A stretch of DNA of 64,000 nt, from contig CAMPDV010001711.1 in NCBI GenBank assembly GCA_946699065.1, positions 1-64,000 on the forward strand, read 5' to 3'. A program made the translations under genes and the position numbers. The notes under the pieces are model-generated. The model was not told the DNA's origin, did no database searches, and worked only from the letters and a program-made list of their open reading frames with translations. Of the stretch, positions 47,311 to 60,080 are shown piece after piece. This DNA is from Loxodes magnus (lineage: Eukaryota > Ciliophora > Karyorelictea > Loxodida > Loxodidae). Each line of letters starts with the position of its first letter. The first letter of the stretch is position 1.

Positions 47311-47699
47311 TTTTTATTTAAAAAAAAAAAATCCACTTTTAAAAAATAAAATAAGTTATTTTACTTTAACTATGTTTATAAATTAAAGAAATGTATATAA
47401 AAATATTGTTGTATTAAATAATTAACTTTAATGATAGTTTAAAGTTATAAACATATAAAAATTAAGAGTATTTTTAATTTCTAGTAATTTTAGTAAATAT
47501 GATATATTTGAAAATAATCTTTTTAAATAAGTAATAAAAATATTTTTAATTCGGATTTAAAAATATAAAAAAACACTACATCATCTTTATGTAATGAAAT
47601 AGAGTTAGAGAAGTCAACTTTATAACTTAAAAAGAAATTAATAAAACAACAGATATGCTTATTAATTATTAATAAATTCCAATAAAATTGTTTTTCGGC

Positions 47700-48290
47700 T
47701 AGAAATTTTAAAAGTTTATAATATTTGTAAGTTTCTTCTTTTTCTTAGAATCTATTGGTCTCCGTCAGTAATTCTTATTTCCTGCATCAGATCTTCCAGT
47801 CGCTTGATGGGAAGAAAGTCGTTGCCTTGATTCAAATCTAATTTCAGATCATTCTTCTTAATTACTATGTTTCCGGCCATTTCCGTCATAAGTTGCATCA
47901 ACTTTTGTAAATGTTGCATAATTTTCTAATTTTTTCTGTTTGCTCTTTTCTTTTCTCTATTTCCATTAATACACACTCCATTTATTATGATTCTTGTAGG
48001 AAATATTCCAGTTTTCTTTTAAATTTCTGAATTAAATTAATTTTGTCTCTTCCATTTTTTTTCTTGTTATGTTTCAAAATTTTCCACCAAAATGAAGTTT
48101 TTCCTCTTCAATGTCGGTTGCAACTACTTCTTTTTTCGATGCCTTTGGTCTTCATACAATACTATTATTCTTAATATCAATGCTTATATTAGGGTTAACA
48201 TCTCAGTAAGTTCTATGCTTTGCAAAGTTTTTTTGTCCAAGTAGGTCCAACCTGTTCCAGCTAGAAAGTAGTTTATTTCAAGTTACTAAT
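47700..48290 (-). pseudogene. Decayed coiled-coil ORF
   Basis: Minus-strand coding-like sequence with a GC content above background. One frame gives L-M-E-I-E-K-R-K-E-Q-T-E-K-I-R-K-L, and after a one-base shift it continues M-Q-H-L-Q-K-L-M-Q-L-M-T-E-M-A-G-N-I and L-P-I-K-R-L-E-D-L-M-Q-E-I-R. No knuckle is visible. A family D repeat lies directly upstream. Probably an ORF1-type remnant of another lineage. Confidence 0.4.
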
Positions 48291-48319
48291 TTTATTTATT
48301 TTTTTTTATTTTTTGCAGA

Positions 48320-48455
48320 ATTTCAACCTAGAGTTCTTTTCTCTTTTCAGACTGTAAGTTAGGAGTGTTATACCAATATAGGTTTTGTAGCCTAGCCCCT
48401 TTACATTAAGTTTTAATACCCCTACCCAATCCCTTCTTCAAGAGAAATCTACCTT
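48320..48455 (-). repeat. Short repeat family D, copy 2
   Basis: Matches 42741-42900 through ggttttgtagcctagcccct and the caagagaaatctacct end, with more substitutions. It lies directly 5' of the minus-strand coiled-coil ORF and may be that element's leader. Confidence 0.5.
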
Positions 48456-49432
48456 TAAAATCTTGCATCTTAATAATATAAAGTCTTAAAATAGCATTTT
48501 ATTAAAATTCCTTTGTAAAAATTTAACTAAATTACTTTTTATTTAAAATAAATATTTTCTATTAATTTAATTAATTTAATTTGTATATTTTACTTATTAG
48601 TTTAAATTATTAATAACTTTTAATCATAATAAGTATAAATTAAAATAAATTAAATTGGACTTAAAGAAAATTTTAATATACAAAGCTGGTAAATTAAATA
48701 CTTATAAACTAAAAGTAATTAAATTCTAATAAATAGCTTTTATTACATTTTTTTATTATTTAAAGATAAAAGTTTTTAATATAAAAAAAAGAATATCTAT
48801 TTTAAATTCTTTACTAAATTTAATATATTTAGTTTACGTTTACTTTATTAAATTAAATATATAATATTAAAAAATTTTTATATTCATAAAATAAGATTTA
48901 ATTATGTATTTCTATAAATAAATTGTAAATTATCTGTAATTCTCAGAAGAAACAAATATAAACTGAAGATAAAAAATCAAAAGTTACTTTAAACGATATT
49001 ATTATTTTTTAAAACAGATTAACATAAAATAAAATATTAAAGTTTAAATGTTTTTTTATTGATAAAAAAATTTAAAAAACTTTCTTAATTTATTTCAATC
49101 TGAATGTGACTCACAAATATTCAAAAGTTTAAAATTTTTATTTAAAATAAATTTTCTCAAAAGACCTTTCAGTAAATAATTATTAAAAAAATTAAGAAAA
49201 TAAGGATAATTTACTAATAAATTAGCAATATAAAATTTTAAAATTCAAATTTTAAAAGTAGAAGTTGAATAAAAAACTATTAAATTTTAAATATAGCTTA
49301 AAGTAAAAAATTGCAAAAAAACAACTAAAGTTGATAAAATTTAGTATTAAGTCTACTTTTGAAAAAATTTATAAAATTTTAATATTTTGTACTTTAAATG
49401 TAAAATTATTAGAAGATAAAAGTTTTCAAGTT
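48456..49432. other. AT-rich intergenic stretch
   Basis: Nothing recognised on either strand between the family D repeat and the 3' end of F-box copy 3. Confidence 0.4.
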
Positions 49433-50850
49433 TCATGCATATATATTCCTTTTATTCTAAGGCTTGGAAATTATTTCTTTAGCTCATCTAATTGATTTCT
49501 CATATTTTCAGAAAGTTGATTTCCATTAAAAGTGCAACATGATAGTTTAAATACCTATAATTTATTTCAGAACTCATAAAATTAGCCTTATTCATCCTTC
49601 AATATCAAATCTTTTTCAAGCTTCAAATATGATAATTCTAATTTTTCTAAACTTTTACTATTTTATAAAATATTTTAAATACTTAAGAAATTTATATTCT
49701 AGCCTCAAAAAAATGTAAGTGATTTTAAGTTTTAGAATCTTTAGATTATAACTTAAATTATTTCTAAATCTATTTAATTACAACTTAAAAACTTTAGCTT
49801 TTCTATATTAGATTCATTGTTCTAAAAGAAATAAAGGAGTGCTTATTTTTTAATTTAGCAATATTATAATTTTAAGCTTTTTAAATTTACTAGGTTTTAT
49901 TCTATATATTTTAATCATTTCTAATGCTTTTATTCAGATCATTCAATTTTTATATCTTCTAAATTTTAACTATTTTAGAAAATTGCAATTAATTGATCTG
50001 AGTTTAAATTTCCTACTTTCAGATATAATTTTCTAAGATTTCCTCCCTTTAAACTCAAATAATCTATCAAAAATTAGCATCCTCTAATTTAGGAGCCTTA
50101 AAGTGAAATAGAATGAAGTTAGCAGTCTCTATTAAATTATAAATATTACCCATTTAATTTTTCATTATTATTATCTAAATAGAATATTTTTAAGTTCTAT
50201 AGTTTGCTTATATTTGTAAGATTTTCTTCTTTAACATTACAACTTTCTATTTTCAAAATTTTTAAATTAGGGCATAGAAATAAAACTTAATTAATATATT
50301 TATTTCAATATCTTCCTTTAACGTAAATAGTTTGTATTTATTATCCATAATGTAGCACTTTTTATTATTATATATATTCTTACTTTATCTCTTTTTTCTT
50401 TCTTAATATTTCACTAAGATATTACATAGCTTCATCTAATTATGTCTACATTTATTAACCTTTACTTAATTATTAATCAAGAAAATTAATTTCTATAGGA
50501 TGTAATACTAAAGAGATAGGATTATGCTTTTCTATTTTACTAAAATTTTATCTAAATATTTCTAAAAGTTAAATATCAGACTCTTTGGTTTTTTATTGCT
50601 TTATTTCTTATCTTTTATGTAATTTTTATAAATTGTTTAAAAAATATTCAATATTAATTTAGCAAGTATCATATTTTACCTTTAATCACTTTTTTTACAC
50701 TTATTCATTCCTAAAAATTTATTTGAAGTCTTAATAAGAAAAAATTAGTTCTAAGATGTAAAATGGTAAGGAATTAATATGAACTCTACATTTTTATTAG
50801 GGATTCTAGTCTTAATCTTGGTGAGTTTTAGTCTAATTTTATTCTTTTAT
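49433..50850 (-). CDS. F-box/LRR protein, family copy 3
   Basis: Minus strand, open in one frame from before the F-box (V-H-I-N-S-L-P-F-Y-I-L-E-L-I-F-S-Y near 50780) through the LRR region to TGA 49435-49433 directly after R-I-K-G-I-Y-A. The ATG of the other copies (M-G-Q-V) is not preserved upstream, so the start is unclear and the gene may be dead or use another start. Positions 49852-50288 are identical to copy 2 while flanks differ at many sites. The TGA end supports TGA as the normal stop. Confidence 0.75.
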
Positions 50851-51878
50851 TATATTAATTATTTTCTATTTTTTCAAGCATAAAACACTTTACTCCATCA
50901 GCATCTTTTATAAAATTCTGAAATAAAGAATTAAAATAAAGAAGTTAGCCGTTTTAAAACGTCTTTTAGAAGTTTATATTGAAAATAATAAAAAGCTAAT
51001 TAAATATGATTATATTATTTATAAGATAATTAGATATCTATATTTAAATAGTTTATAGCAAATTAAATTCTTTATTTTTTATAAACAAAATGTTTAAAAA
51101 TGCTAAATTAAATTATCCTTTTTATATTTAATAAATATGCTAAATATTAAAAGTTTTAGGTAATTATAATAAATGAAAAAAAGTTCAAATTTTTCTTTGT
51201 TTTTTTGCTTTTAGTAAAATTATTAAATAATAGAAAATTTCAATTAACTTTTTTAATATTTATTCAATTATGAAATGTCAATCTTTTCTTGTAAAAGATC
51301 TTAAAAAATAAATATTTTAAGCAAAAAATATTCATAAAAATAATTAGTATAAAATTAAAGATTTTATTGATTTATATTACTTTTTTAATATCTAAAGTTG
51401 AGAATAATTATGATGAAAATTAATAAAAAAGTAGTTTTAAAATTTAAATTAAAAATTTAATATATTGTAAAATTTAATTATTTACTACTAATAATAATCC
51501 AATAATTAAATATAATTTTAAATTATTTGTATAAATTATATATTCTAACTTTAAAATTAAATTTTTATAACTCATTTTTTAATTTCAAAATTGTTTTTTA
51601 ATTTTTTAAATATTTTATTTTCTTTAGAAAATTAATAGACATATTTCAGTCTCTATGCTTGTATCCTTTATATTTACTTTCTATGTAATTTTCTCTATAC
51701 TAAATGCTTACTATATATTTAAACAGTGATCTTTATCTTAAATTATATAGTTGCAGTATAATTAAGCTTGTTTTTTATTAATTTCTATATATTTAATAAA
51801 AGAACTAAGCTTTTTTAATTATTAAGCCAATAACATAATATGTAGCCATCTTTTCAAAATCATTTTATTGTATAAAAA
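50851..51878. other. AT-rich intergenic stretch
   Basis: No gene, GC patch or repeat recognised. Confidence 0.4.
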
Positions 51879-52568
51879 ATGGAACTTTCTTGCAAAAAGT
51901 CTCTTCTAAACAGGGTCCATCTCAATCAAATTAAGATTAGCAAAATATACTTTAAGAACTAAAAATTATGTAATAGGAGAATTTTAAACTTTAAGAAACG
52001 CATAAGAACTTGAAGGAAAAATCGCTATTCTGATGCCCAGCACATTAAAATAAAAAACTGAAAAGTACTCATCAGAGATCATAATCGAGTAATTAGTAAC
52101 AAAATTAAACTATTTTGCAGAGCTGGCCGAAAGCATATTCCTTTTGAATATATTGATAAATTACCCAATATATGTAGAACCTAAAGATCATTCAGAAAAA
52201 AATTATATAAGAAAAAAGCAATGCTGATATTGGAGGATATGTGGACGTATTGCTAAGATATTATTGATATTTCAAACAAAAGCAATAAAAAAAATTTAAA
52301 ATTATGATAATCTTTTAGTAATTTATATTACACTCCAAAAGAGCTATTATAAAGGAAAAAAATGTACAAAGGAAATTAAATCTTGATGGACATTGCTCAT
52401 GCTAAGCAAAGAAACAGTTATAATATGATTGGAATTAAACTTGACTGAATTAGATATCTTTAATAAAAAGGGTTAATGTGTAAATCCAGATATATACTAA
52501 AAGAAAATTTTCTTGAAGAAAACTGGAAATGGAATATTTAAAAAAACTAATAAGCTTTAAAGTATTGA
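51879..52568 (+). pseudogene. Decayed coiled-coil ORF, family X copy 2
   Basis: It aligns with the minus-strand copy at 5427-4736 from its ATG (atggaactttcttgcaaaaa) to its end. A base lost after the second codon shifts the frame. The C-terminal half is in one frame with Y-Y-T-P-K-E-L-L-Q-R-K and E-E-N-W-K-W-N, ending at TGA 52566-52568, a few codons after W-K-W-N as in copy 1. Independent frameshifts in the two copies suggest both are dead while the ancestor was coding. Confidence 0.6.
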
Positions 52569-52599
52569 ATCGGATTGAAATGTGTAGTGTTTATAATTC

Positions 52600-53000
52600 A
52601 TTATTATCATTATTATTATTATAATCTTAAGAATGGTGGAAGCAAGATTTATAATTGTCTTATTATAAATCCATATATAATTAAAAAGATGTGTAAGCTG
52701 AGGTTGATTCTCTGATCAAGCTTTCAATTTTTAATGATAAAGTAAAGTTCATATTCTATGGCTGAGAAGATTCCTTGTTGGAGTTTATCTTAGTAAGGGA
52801 AATAAACTTTTCTGGTAATCCACTCTTGCTAGCGGCTTGAAACCGGTCAGCCCATAGTTATGGAACTCCCTGACTGAAGCTTATTGAGTTATGAAACAGG
52901 ATATCCGTATTATATGTATCAAAAGATTGTCTATGGCGTTTAGCTGGAAGGGAGTTTTAGATCTCTTGAAAGTATCTTTTAAGCTTATAATCAATTAGTT
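52600..53000 (+). other. ATT-repeat then GC-rich non-coding patch
   Basis: An (ATT)-rich run at 52597-52625 follows the X-family ORF, as expected of a retroelement tail. The GC-richer sequence to 52985 (gcggcttgaaaccggtcagc and neighbours) has no recognised ORF and no second copy here. Confidence 0.35.
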
Positions 53001-53230
53001 AATTAAACCTCCAAACTTTAAAGATCTTTTTAAAAAATCTTACACTAAACATCTTTACGATTATTCGGAATGTTGATTTAATACCTATGATTATGAAACA
53101 TATACTCATCATTTAATGTTGTCCCATTTTGCAGAAATTGATTAGTAGAATATTTTATTTAATTTTATTAGGAAATCGATCAGAGTAAATAGAGGAAAGC
53201 GAGAGCTTATCTGTATCAAAATATATAAAA
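53000..53230 (+). pseudogene. Fragment of a LINE C-terminus
   Basis: One frame reads F-K-K-S-Y-T-K-H-L-Y-D-Y-S-E-C-W-F-N and Y-E-T-Y-T-H-H-L-M-L, which can be aligned with F-R-K-T-L-K-D-R-N-Y and the finger C-I-C-G-E-Y-D-T-L-Q-H of the intact LINE. Two of the finger Cys are gone. It is short and isolated. 53231-54331 is AT-rich with nothing recognised. Confidence 0.4.
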
Positions 53231-54331
53231 TTTACATTAATCATAACTTTACTACTATTTTTATATTTTTATTTCTATTTATTTAAAATAAATTTAAATA
53301 AATAGAAATGATTTTAAATTAAAACTAAACAACTAAAATAGCAAAATTAATTTTTTATAAGTTTATTGAGATAAAACATACACAATAAAAATAAATATTT
53401 CTATAACTTACTTTACTATATTTAAAATTTTAAGTTTTATTGTAAAATAAAATAATACTACTATGTTAATTAAACAATCTTTATAATGTATATTTAAAAA
53501 TAAGTTATTTTATTCTATTCATATTAATCTAATATCATATTATAAAATGTAATAAATTAATACTAATTAAAAAATTATAAATTTTGATATGTATTTAATT
53601 ATGTTTAAATGCTATACTATTATATAATAATAAGCTTTAAATAGAGAATTAAATATTAACTAAAACATGTAAATTAGCAAAAAATTATTATCTAATTAAT
53701 TGATTTCATTAAATATTTTCTTAACTAAGGTAAAAACATATTACATAAATTTAAGAAAATAGTTTCTTTTTAAACTACTTGCTAAGGATTATTATTGCTA
53801 TTAAGAACAGTTATTTTATATTTTTTATCTTAAACATAGAAATTTAAATAATTTTATTATCTAAGATTAAAAACTAAAATTTAAATAATTTAAAACAAAT
53901 AATAGTATAAAACATAAAAATAAGGTATAAATCACCTTAATTTTTATTGAGGAAGAAAAATAAATAAATATAATTTCTCACAAACTAAATTTAACAATGA
54001 GAGCACAAAAGTTTAAAACTTTTTTGGATATAAAATATAATTATACTATTTAGAGATAATTTGAAATCTAAATTTCTTAATTATTAAGAAATCTGAATAA
54101 AATATAATTAAAATTAATTAAAATTATATAAAATATTTAAAACTTTAATTAAAAAATATAACTATTTAAATAGTATGGGATTTTGTATACAAAATAAAGT
54201 TAATATAAAATTAAAAATGTTAAATGAATTTAGGATAATTTTATTTTGACATATCTTTTAATAAAAAGGTATATTAATCTTTAAATGTAACTATTTTAAA
54301 AACTAAGTTTTTAAGCTAAGTTTATGATATC

Positions 54332-55783
54332 TCATTTTATTTTAAGATTTGGAAATTACTTCTTTAACTCATTAAATTGATTTATCATATTTCCCGAAAT
54401 CCCAGTTTTTCTTGTATAAGTACAGCATGATAGGTTAAATACCTATAATTTATATCAGAACTCATAAAATTAACCTTATTCATTCTTCAAGCTAAATTAT
54501 TTTCCAAGCTCCAAAAAAGTTAGTTTTAATTTTTCTAAATGTTTGCTATTTTAGAAAATATATTCGATACTTTATGAATTAATGCTTCTGCATCATTGAA
54601 AACTAAGTGATTTTAAGTTTTAGAATCTTTAGATTATAATTTAAATTATTTCTAAATCTATTTAATTACATTATAAAAATTTAATTTTTTCTATATTTTA
54701 TTTGTTGTTCTAAAAAAACTAAATAAGTGCTTGCTTATCAATAGTACAATCATATAATTTTAAAATTTTTACTTTTATAAGTTTTATTCTATATACTTTA
54801 ATCATTTTTAATGCACATTATGCATATCTTCTATTTTTATATTTTCTATACTTTGACTGCTTTAGAAAATTGGAATTAGTTAATCTGAGTTTAAATTTTC
54901 TACTTTCAGATATAATTTTCTAAGTTTATCTCCTTTTAAAATCAAATAATCTATCAAAAATTAACTTTCTTTAATGAAAGCTCCTTAAAAGGAAATAGTT
55001 TTAAGTAAGCAGTCTCTATTAAACTATAAATATTAGCCAGTTAATATTGCATTATTACGATCTAAATAGAATTCTTTTAAGTTTTATAGTTTATTTACAT
55101 TTTTAAGATTTTCTTCTTTAATATCACAAGATTAAATTTTCAAAATCTACAAGTTAGAGCACAAAAATAAAACTTCATTAATGTAATTATTTCAAAATAT
55201 TCCTTTAAAACAGATACTTCTTATTTGCTATCCATAATTGAGTATTACTTACTGCTAAATAATATCTTGCTTTATCTCTCTACTCTTTCTTAATATTTCA
55301 TTAAGATATTACTTATTTTCATCTAATTTAGTCTAAATTTATTAATCTTTACTTATTTATTACTTAAGACAATCTATTTCATGAAAATTTAAAAATAAGT
55401 AGATAGAGTTATGTTTTTCTATTTTACTGAAATAAAATTTAATAATTTCTATAATTTCTAGAGTATATTTTAAATTTTATTCAAGCTAAATTTTCTTTAT
55501 TTTATCTTTTTTTATTATTTTTCTTAAAATTTTACTTGCATCAACTTATATAGTATCACATCTAAAATTTAATCACTTTTTTTACACTCTCTCATTCCTA
55601 AAAATTTATTTAAAGTTCAATAAGGAAAATTAGTTTTAAGCTGTAAAGGGGTAAGTAATTAATATAAACTCTACAATCTTATTATTGTTTCTAATCTCTA
55701 ACTAATTGATTGCTTATCTATCATTATTTTTCTTCTTCCAAATTTTCCTTTTAGTATTCCAAGCATTAAAAAACTTGTCCCAT
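54332..55783 (-). pseudogene. F-box/LRR protein, family copy 4 (frameshifted)
   Basis: ATG 55783 (M-G-Q-V-F-Q-C-L-E-Y) opens as in copies 2 and 5. Inside the F-box, near 55610, about one base is lost (I-N-Y-L-P-L-Y-S-L-K-L-I-F then out of frame). The linker and LRR units resume in another frame and end at TGA 54334-54332, a few residues after the conserved K-K-Q-F-P-N-L-K-I-K. It is the most diverged copy. It also shows TGA as the family's ancestral stop. Confidence 0.75.
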
Positions 55784-56974
55784 TAAAATTTATAATAAAA
55801 TAATTAGGAAAATAGATTTAAATATAAACGTCAGCATTCTAAAATAATTTATTTTCAATTTATTTTGAAAATATTCTAACTAATAAGTATCATAGTTTAT
55901 AATATAATTAGATTTATAAATTTATTAAAGTAGCCACTTTTAGCTTTTATTCAATCCAAATCTTCAACAGAAGTAACTAAATTCATTTATTTATATACAT
56001 ATGTTTACTATAAAAATTATAACTTTTTATTATTTAACAAAATCTGATTAATTATGTATTTACTTTCTATTTTTTAGCAAAATATTAAATATAAGAAATT
56101 TAAATAATTTTTTATTAAATGTTAAAATATAAATAATTTTAGTAAATATCTAAAAGAAAAAAGAGTAAATATTTTAAGCAAGCAATAATAAAAAAATTGG
56201 GCATAAATTTAAAGAATTATTGAATAAACATCTTACTATTGACATTTCAAGCTAAAGTTAAATTATGAAGAATATTAAAAAATTATAATTTTTTTATTTT
56301 TATTTATAAATTAAAAATATATATAAAGCTTTATTATTTACTACAAATAATAATCTAATAAATCAATATTATTTAATATTATTTATATAAATATTACATT
56401 TTAACTTTTAAGCCTAAAAATATTCTTGCCTATATCAATTTCAGAATTATTTCTTTCATATTTAGAAATTTTATTTTAGTTATAATAAAAAATATCAAAA
56501 CTTTTCTCCTTATCTGCAATCTTAAATTATGAACTCTTTACCCTTTCTTTTTGATCAAGTTGCTAAAGATCTTAAAGAAAGTGGTCTTCTATTCAAAATA
56601 TTAAATTTTAGTCTATAGATTTTATCTACTATATATAAAATTTAAAAATATGCTCTTAATCTAAAATTGTTAAAAGCTTAATTTCTAATTTTTCATCCTT
56701 TTACTGAAATTATTACCTCAAATTATTATATCCCTTACAATCCATTATATGGCTAAATATATCATACTCCCCACATTTACTTAATAAGTTATAACGATTT
56801 TATAATTAATTTTAAAAGCTTATTGAATGAGTTCGTTATAATAATCAAATTTACATATGTTTGACTTATAAGTAAAGCATTATGTAGTTAATTAAATTAT
56901 TTTATCATTTTTATAAATATTTTAGCTTTTAAATAAATATTATATACTAATTATTATATAATTCAATTTAAAAT
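55784..56974. other. AT-rich intergenic stretch
   Basis: Nothing recognised. A weakly GC-richer spot near 56525-56590 has no clear ORF. Confidence 0.4.
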
Positions 56975-57490
56975 GGATTCAGGTTTCTAGTTGACCAAGT
57001 AGTTAATCCGGTATAATCATGTCTGCATTGCAAATACTCTTGCAATAGATGCCACCACAAGCAAGTCAGGACAGGCCCATTGTGTGATGAGTCTTACTTG
57101 TTTGAGAGTTCTCTCTATTGGTGCGAGAGGTCGACTAGAGGGAACTGTAATCCTGATCTCAGAGTTATCCTGATTTTATATGTCGTTATTCTGATCAGGG
57201 AATAGAAAGAAAAAAGACATGACTGAGATAAAAAGAATTATTACTTAGAAGAATTTAGCCTAATTGAGTCATTTGACACGAATATTGGAATGTTCTCTAA
57301 CTCCTTCTAATTCCAGCCTTTGGAAGAATTTAAAGAGTGAAGGCAATCAATTTTGATTATAAAAACGGAGAGAAGAAGATAAGAATCAAAAAGATCAGAT
57401 GTAGCCAGAAACATTTCTAGCCTATTACTAATTAAATTTGTTTCTTTATTTTTTCTTGGTAAACCAAGCAATGGAATACTACGCTAATTT
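56975..57490 (-). repeat. SINE-like element, family B copy 3 (inverse)
   Basis: Its left part is the reverse complement of the family B 3' half: gatgccaccac and gagagttctctct are shared. Its right edge (taccaagcaatggaatact and agcgtag read on the minus strand) resembles the common head. The hairpin equivalent to 9063-9078 is attgcaa-atactc-ttgcaat at 57027-57046, a perfect 7 bp stem with changed bases. The middle part is longer and diverged, so this may be a subfamily. Confidence 0.6.
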
Positions 57491-57671
57491 AATTAATTTA
57501 TTTATTTATAAATCATTTTTACATATACTTTACTTTCTGATTTTTTATTTAAGTTATTAATAGAAAAAATAGTTATATTAATTGTTGTGATATTTCCGAT
57601 TCATACATTTTTAAATAATCTTTCAAATTCAAAAATTCAAAAAGAATTAATTTATAAATATAATAAATTTA

Positions 57672-57965
57672 GATAGTGCGAATTATCTCAATAGCGCGCA
57701 GCTCTTTAATAAAGACTTTTAAAGTTAAAAAATATTATTTTCTGAAATCTTCCACAGTGCTAGCATTCCTTTATGAATCTTGTCTTCTATAGGGCCGTTA
57801 TCAGAATATTACCTAAGAGACCTTAATATCTAGCATCTTTCATTATTAACATTATTTTATGTCCCTTCAGTCTTTTTTTATCTTGTCTCCTACCAAGATT
57901 CTAGTTCGGTTCTTCGCCCATGGATACCAGATCTTAAGTAAATTTCAGTTGGAGATCTGGCACTC
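57672..57965 (+). repeat. SINE-like element, family C
   Basis: It starts with the common head (ctcaatagcgcgcagctctt) but has a body unlike families A or B. It is GC-richer than the flanks and contains an agatctggcactccct end. It is the only copy in this window, and no ORF is seen. Confidence 0.5.
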
Positions 57966-58033
57966 CCTATTTAATTTATATACTATTATTAATTTATGAT
58001 AATCGTTATAATCGTTTGTTGTAGATAAAAAAT

Positions 58034-58560
58034 TCAAAAAATATTTTTTTTTATAAATATGAATAATATTAGAAAATATGATTAAATTTAAAAATCGTTC
58101 TTACCGATTTCCTTTGTTGGAATTAAACAAAAAATTTTAATTTTTTTATTCAGTATTTTCAAATATTAACCAATTTTCTTGAAAACTTCCTTTTATCAAT
58201 TATTTTTCTTTTTACTATAAATTTTCTATATCAGAGTATAAAGGTTTTTTTTTATTTCTTCTGATACCTTTTCAGAATCATCAATTTATTTTTTATTACT
58301 TTTAGGCCGTTTTTTTAAGAAATAATTTTTAAAAATTGAAGAATCTTTTGTAAAGATGCTTAGTCTTATTAAATTATTTTAATAGTTTCTTTTTGTTCTT
58401 CTAATTTATAAAATAAGCTTAATTTGTCTGTATTTATAAAAATTTTAACTCTGTCTTTCAAGTTATAGACTCTTTCTTTTATGTGGGCTTTACAAAAAAT
58501 TAATTGATTTTTTACAATTTTAAATTATCATCTTGATAAGCAATTAAGATTTATTACCAT
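58034..58560 (-). CDS. Unrecognised coiled-coil protein with an A-run frameshift
   Basis: From ATG 58560 (M-V-I-N-L-N-C-L-S-R-W-Q) one frame gives C-K-A-H-I-K-E-R-V-Y-N-L-K-D-R and K-L-E-E-Q-K-E-T-I-K-I-I-Q-Q-D-Q, clear coiled-coil coding sequence. At the A7 run (58310-58316 on the plus strand as T7) coding moves to another frame, reading K-K-Q-I-D-D-S-E-K-V-S-E-E-I-K-K-N-L and ending at TGA 58036-58034. The shift in a homopolymer suggests sequence error, mutation or slippage. The C-x-x-H spacing near the start recalls B-box proteins only loosely. Confidence 0.5.
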
Positions 58561-58599
58561 ATAGAAGTATTATTTTAATTATTTAATCATTTATTTCAG

Positions 58600-59480
58600 T
58601 AAAGTTAACAAAATTTAGTAATTTATATATATGTTTTTAATGATGTAATAATAGGATTATTAGAATTAGAAAATCAATTTATTTTGAAATATTTTGTCTC
58701 TCTTTATTTTATGTCTAGCCTGCTCCTAAATAGGTTTTAACTAATTTTTCTCTCAGTATTCAGGTGGATATATAGTGAGAATCGAGCTTCTTCTGTAGCA
58801 TTATTAATTATTATAATTTAATTTTGCTAAAATTATTCATTACTCTTAATCTTATTTCTTCTTTCATTTACAGAATTTTAATTAAAATAACGTTTGAGAA
58901 AACATGATGTATTTATTTTAATTAGTTATAAAAATTTTAAATTTATTTACTTTCTTTTTATTAATTAATTTTAATATTTATTTTATTTCAAATTTTCTGC
59001 TTTTTTGTAAACCATTTTAACTATAATTTTTATTCTATTCCTACATTAAAAATTCATTTTTATTAACATTTTTTTAATTTAAATTTAGAGATTATGCCAT
59101 TCTTTTACTAATTTCATTTTATTTTAGCAAAAAATGTAATTACTCATTTTAATTTGCAAATATCTTTCTTAGCTCACTAAATTATCTTCAAAACTTAGCA
59201 AGTCTCAAAAAACCTTTGTCTATCTTGTTCTAATTAACAAAAATTTTCCTTTAAATTCGCATAAATTATAACTAATTTTACAGTACTAATCAGTTCTTCT
59301 GTCTTCTATAATATTTACACTCCTGTTTTTATAATTATTCTCTATCTTTAAAGAAGTAGGTAATTTTTGAATTAATCTTTCTGTTAATTTCATTAACTTC
59401 TTTTTAAATCAAAAGTTAGGTTTAATTTTAAATATTGTATTACTTATATAAATTTTAAATACATTTTAATAAAATAAGGA
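58600..59480 (-). other. Coding-like but unresolved stretch
   Basis: All three minus frames are largely open and two read like protein near 59200-59400 (for example T-E-E-L-I-S-T-V-K-L and L-E-Q-D-R-Q-R-F-F-E-T-C). I cannot choose a frame. It may be upstream exons of the 58560 gene or a decayed paralogue. Confidence 0.25.
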
Positions 59481-59802
59481 ATAAGCTTTTATTCCTTTAA
59501 TCATTATACTTATCAAACTAATTCATCTCTAACATGAAATTATTAAAATTTAACTAAAATATAACAGAGAATTTCTTTATAGCCTTATTATTTTTTTATT
59601 TTTAAGTTAATTAAATTTAATCATAATAAATTTAAAAATTACTTTAATAGCTAAAATAAACTTACTCTAATTTAATATATCATACTCTAGTAACTTATTA
59701 ATTTTACATTCCATTTTTAAGATTATAATTAAAAAGCCTTAATAATTTAATTAGTTTTAAAATATTAAAATTAATCTGTTAATAAATAATAAATCAATAT
59801 TA

Positions 59803-60080
59803 TTATAGAATGTGTAGCCCCCCGTTTACATACAGCTTTTCAATATTAATATTTAATATTAAAAAAGTGTTCTCATACTTCTTGTTAAAATTCTAGTTAT
59901 TCAAAGGGTCTAGTCAGCTTCTCAAAATGGGAATTTGCTTAATAAAATTATTCCTGAGTTTTGAAAAAATGCTTCATTCTTCTTGAATAACATCCAAATA
60001 AGAATTAATAATTAAGTCATTAGAAGACCCGTCAATAAATGTTCATACTGCTAGCGAGAACCTTCGGGTAGGTACATTGT
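59803..60080 (+). repeat. SINE-like element, family B copy 2
   Basis: It shares caatattaatatttaatatt and much of the next 250 bp with 8730-9150, including agaaccttcgggta near its end. Its head is diverged (tgtagccccccgtttacat), and it stops short of the stem-loop region, so it is truncated at the 3' side. 60081-60908 is AT-rich with nothing recognised. Confidence 0.65.
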
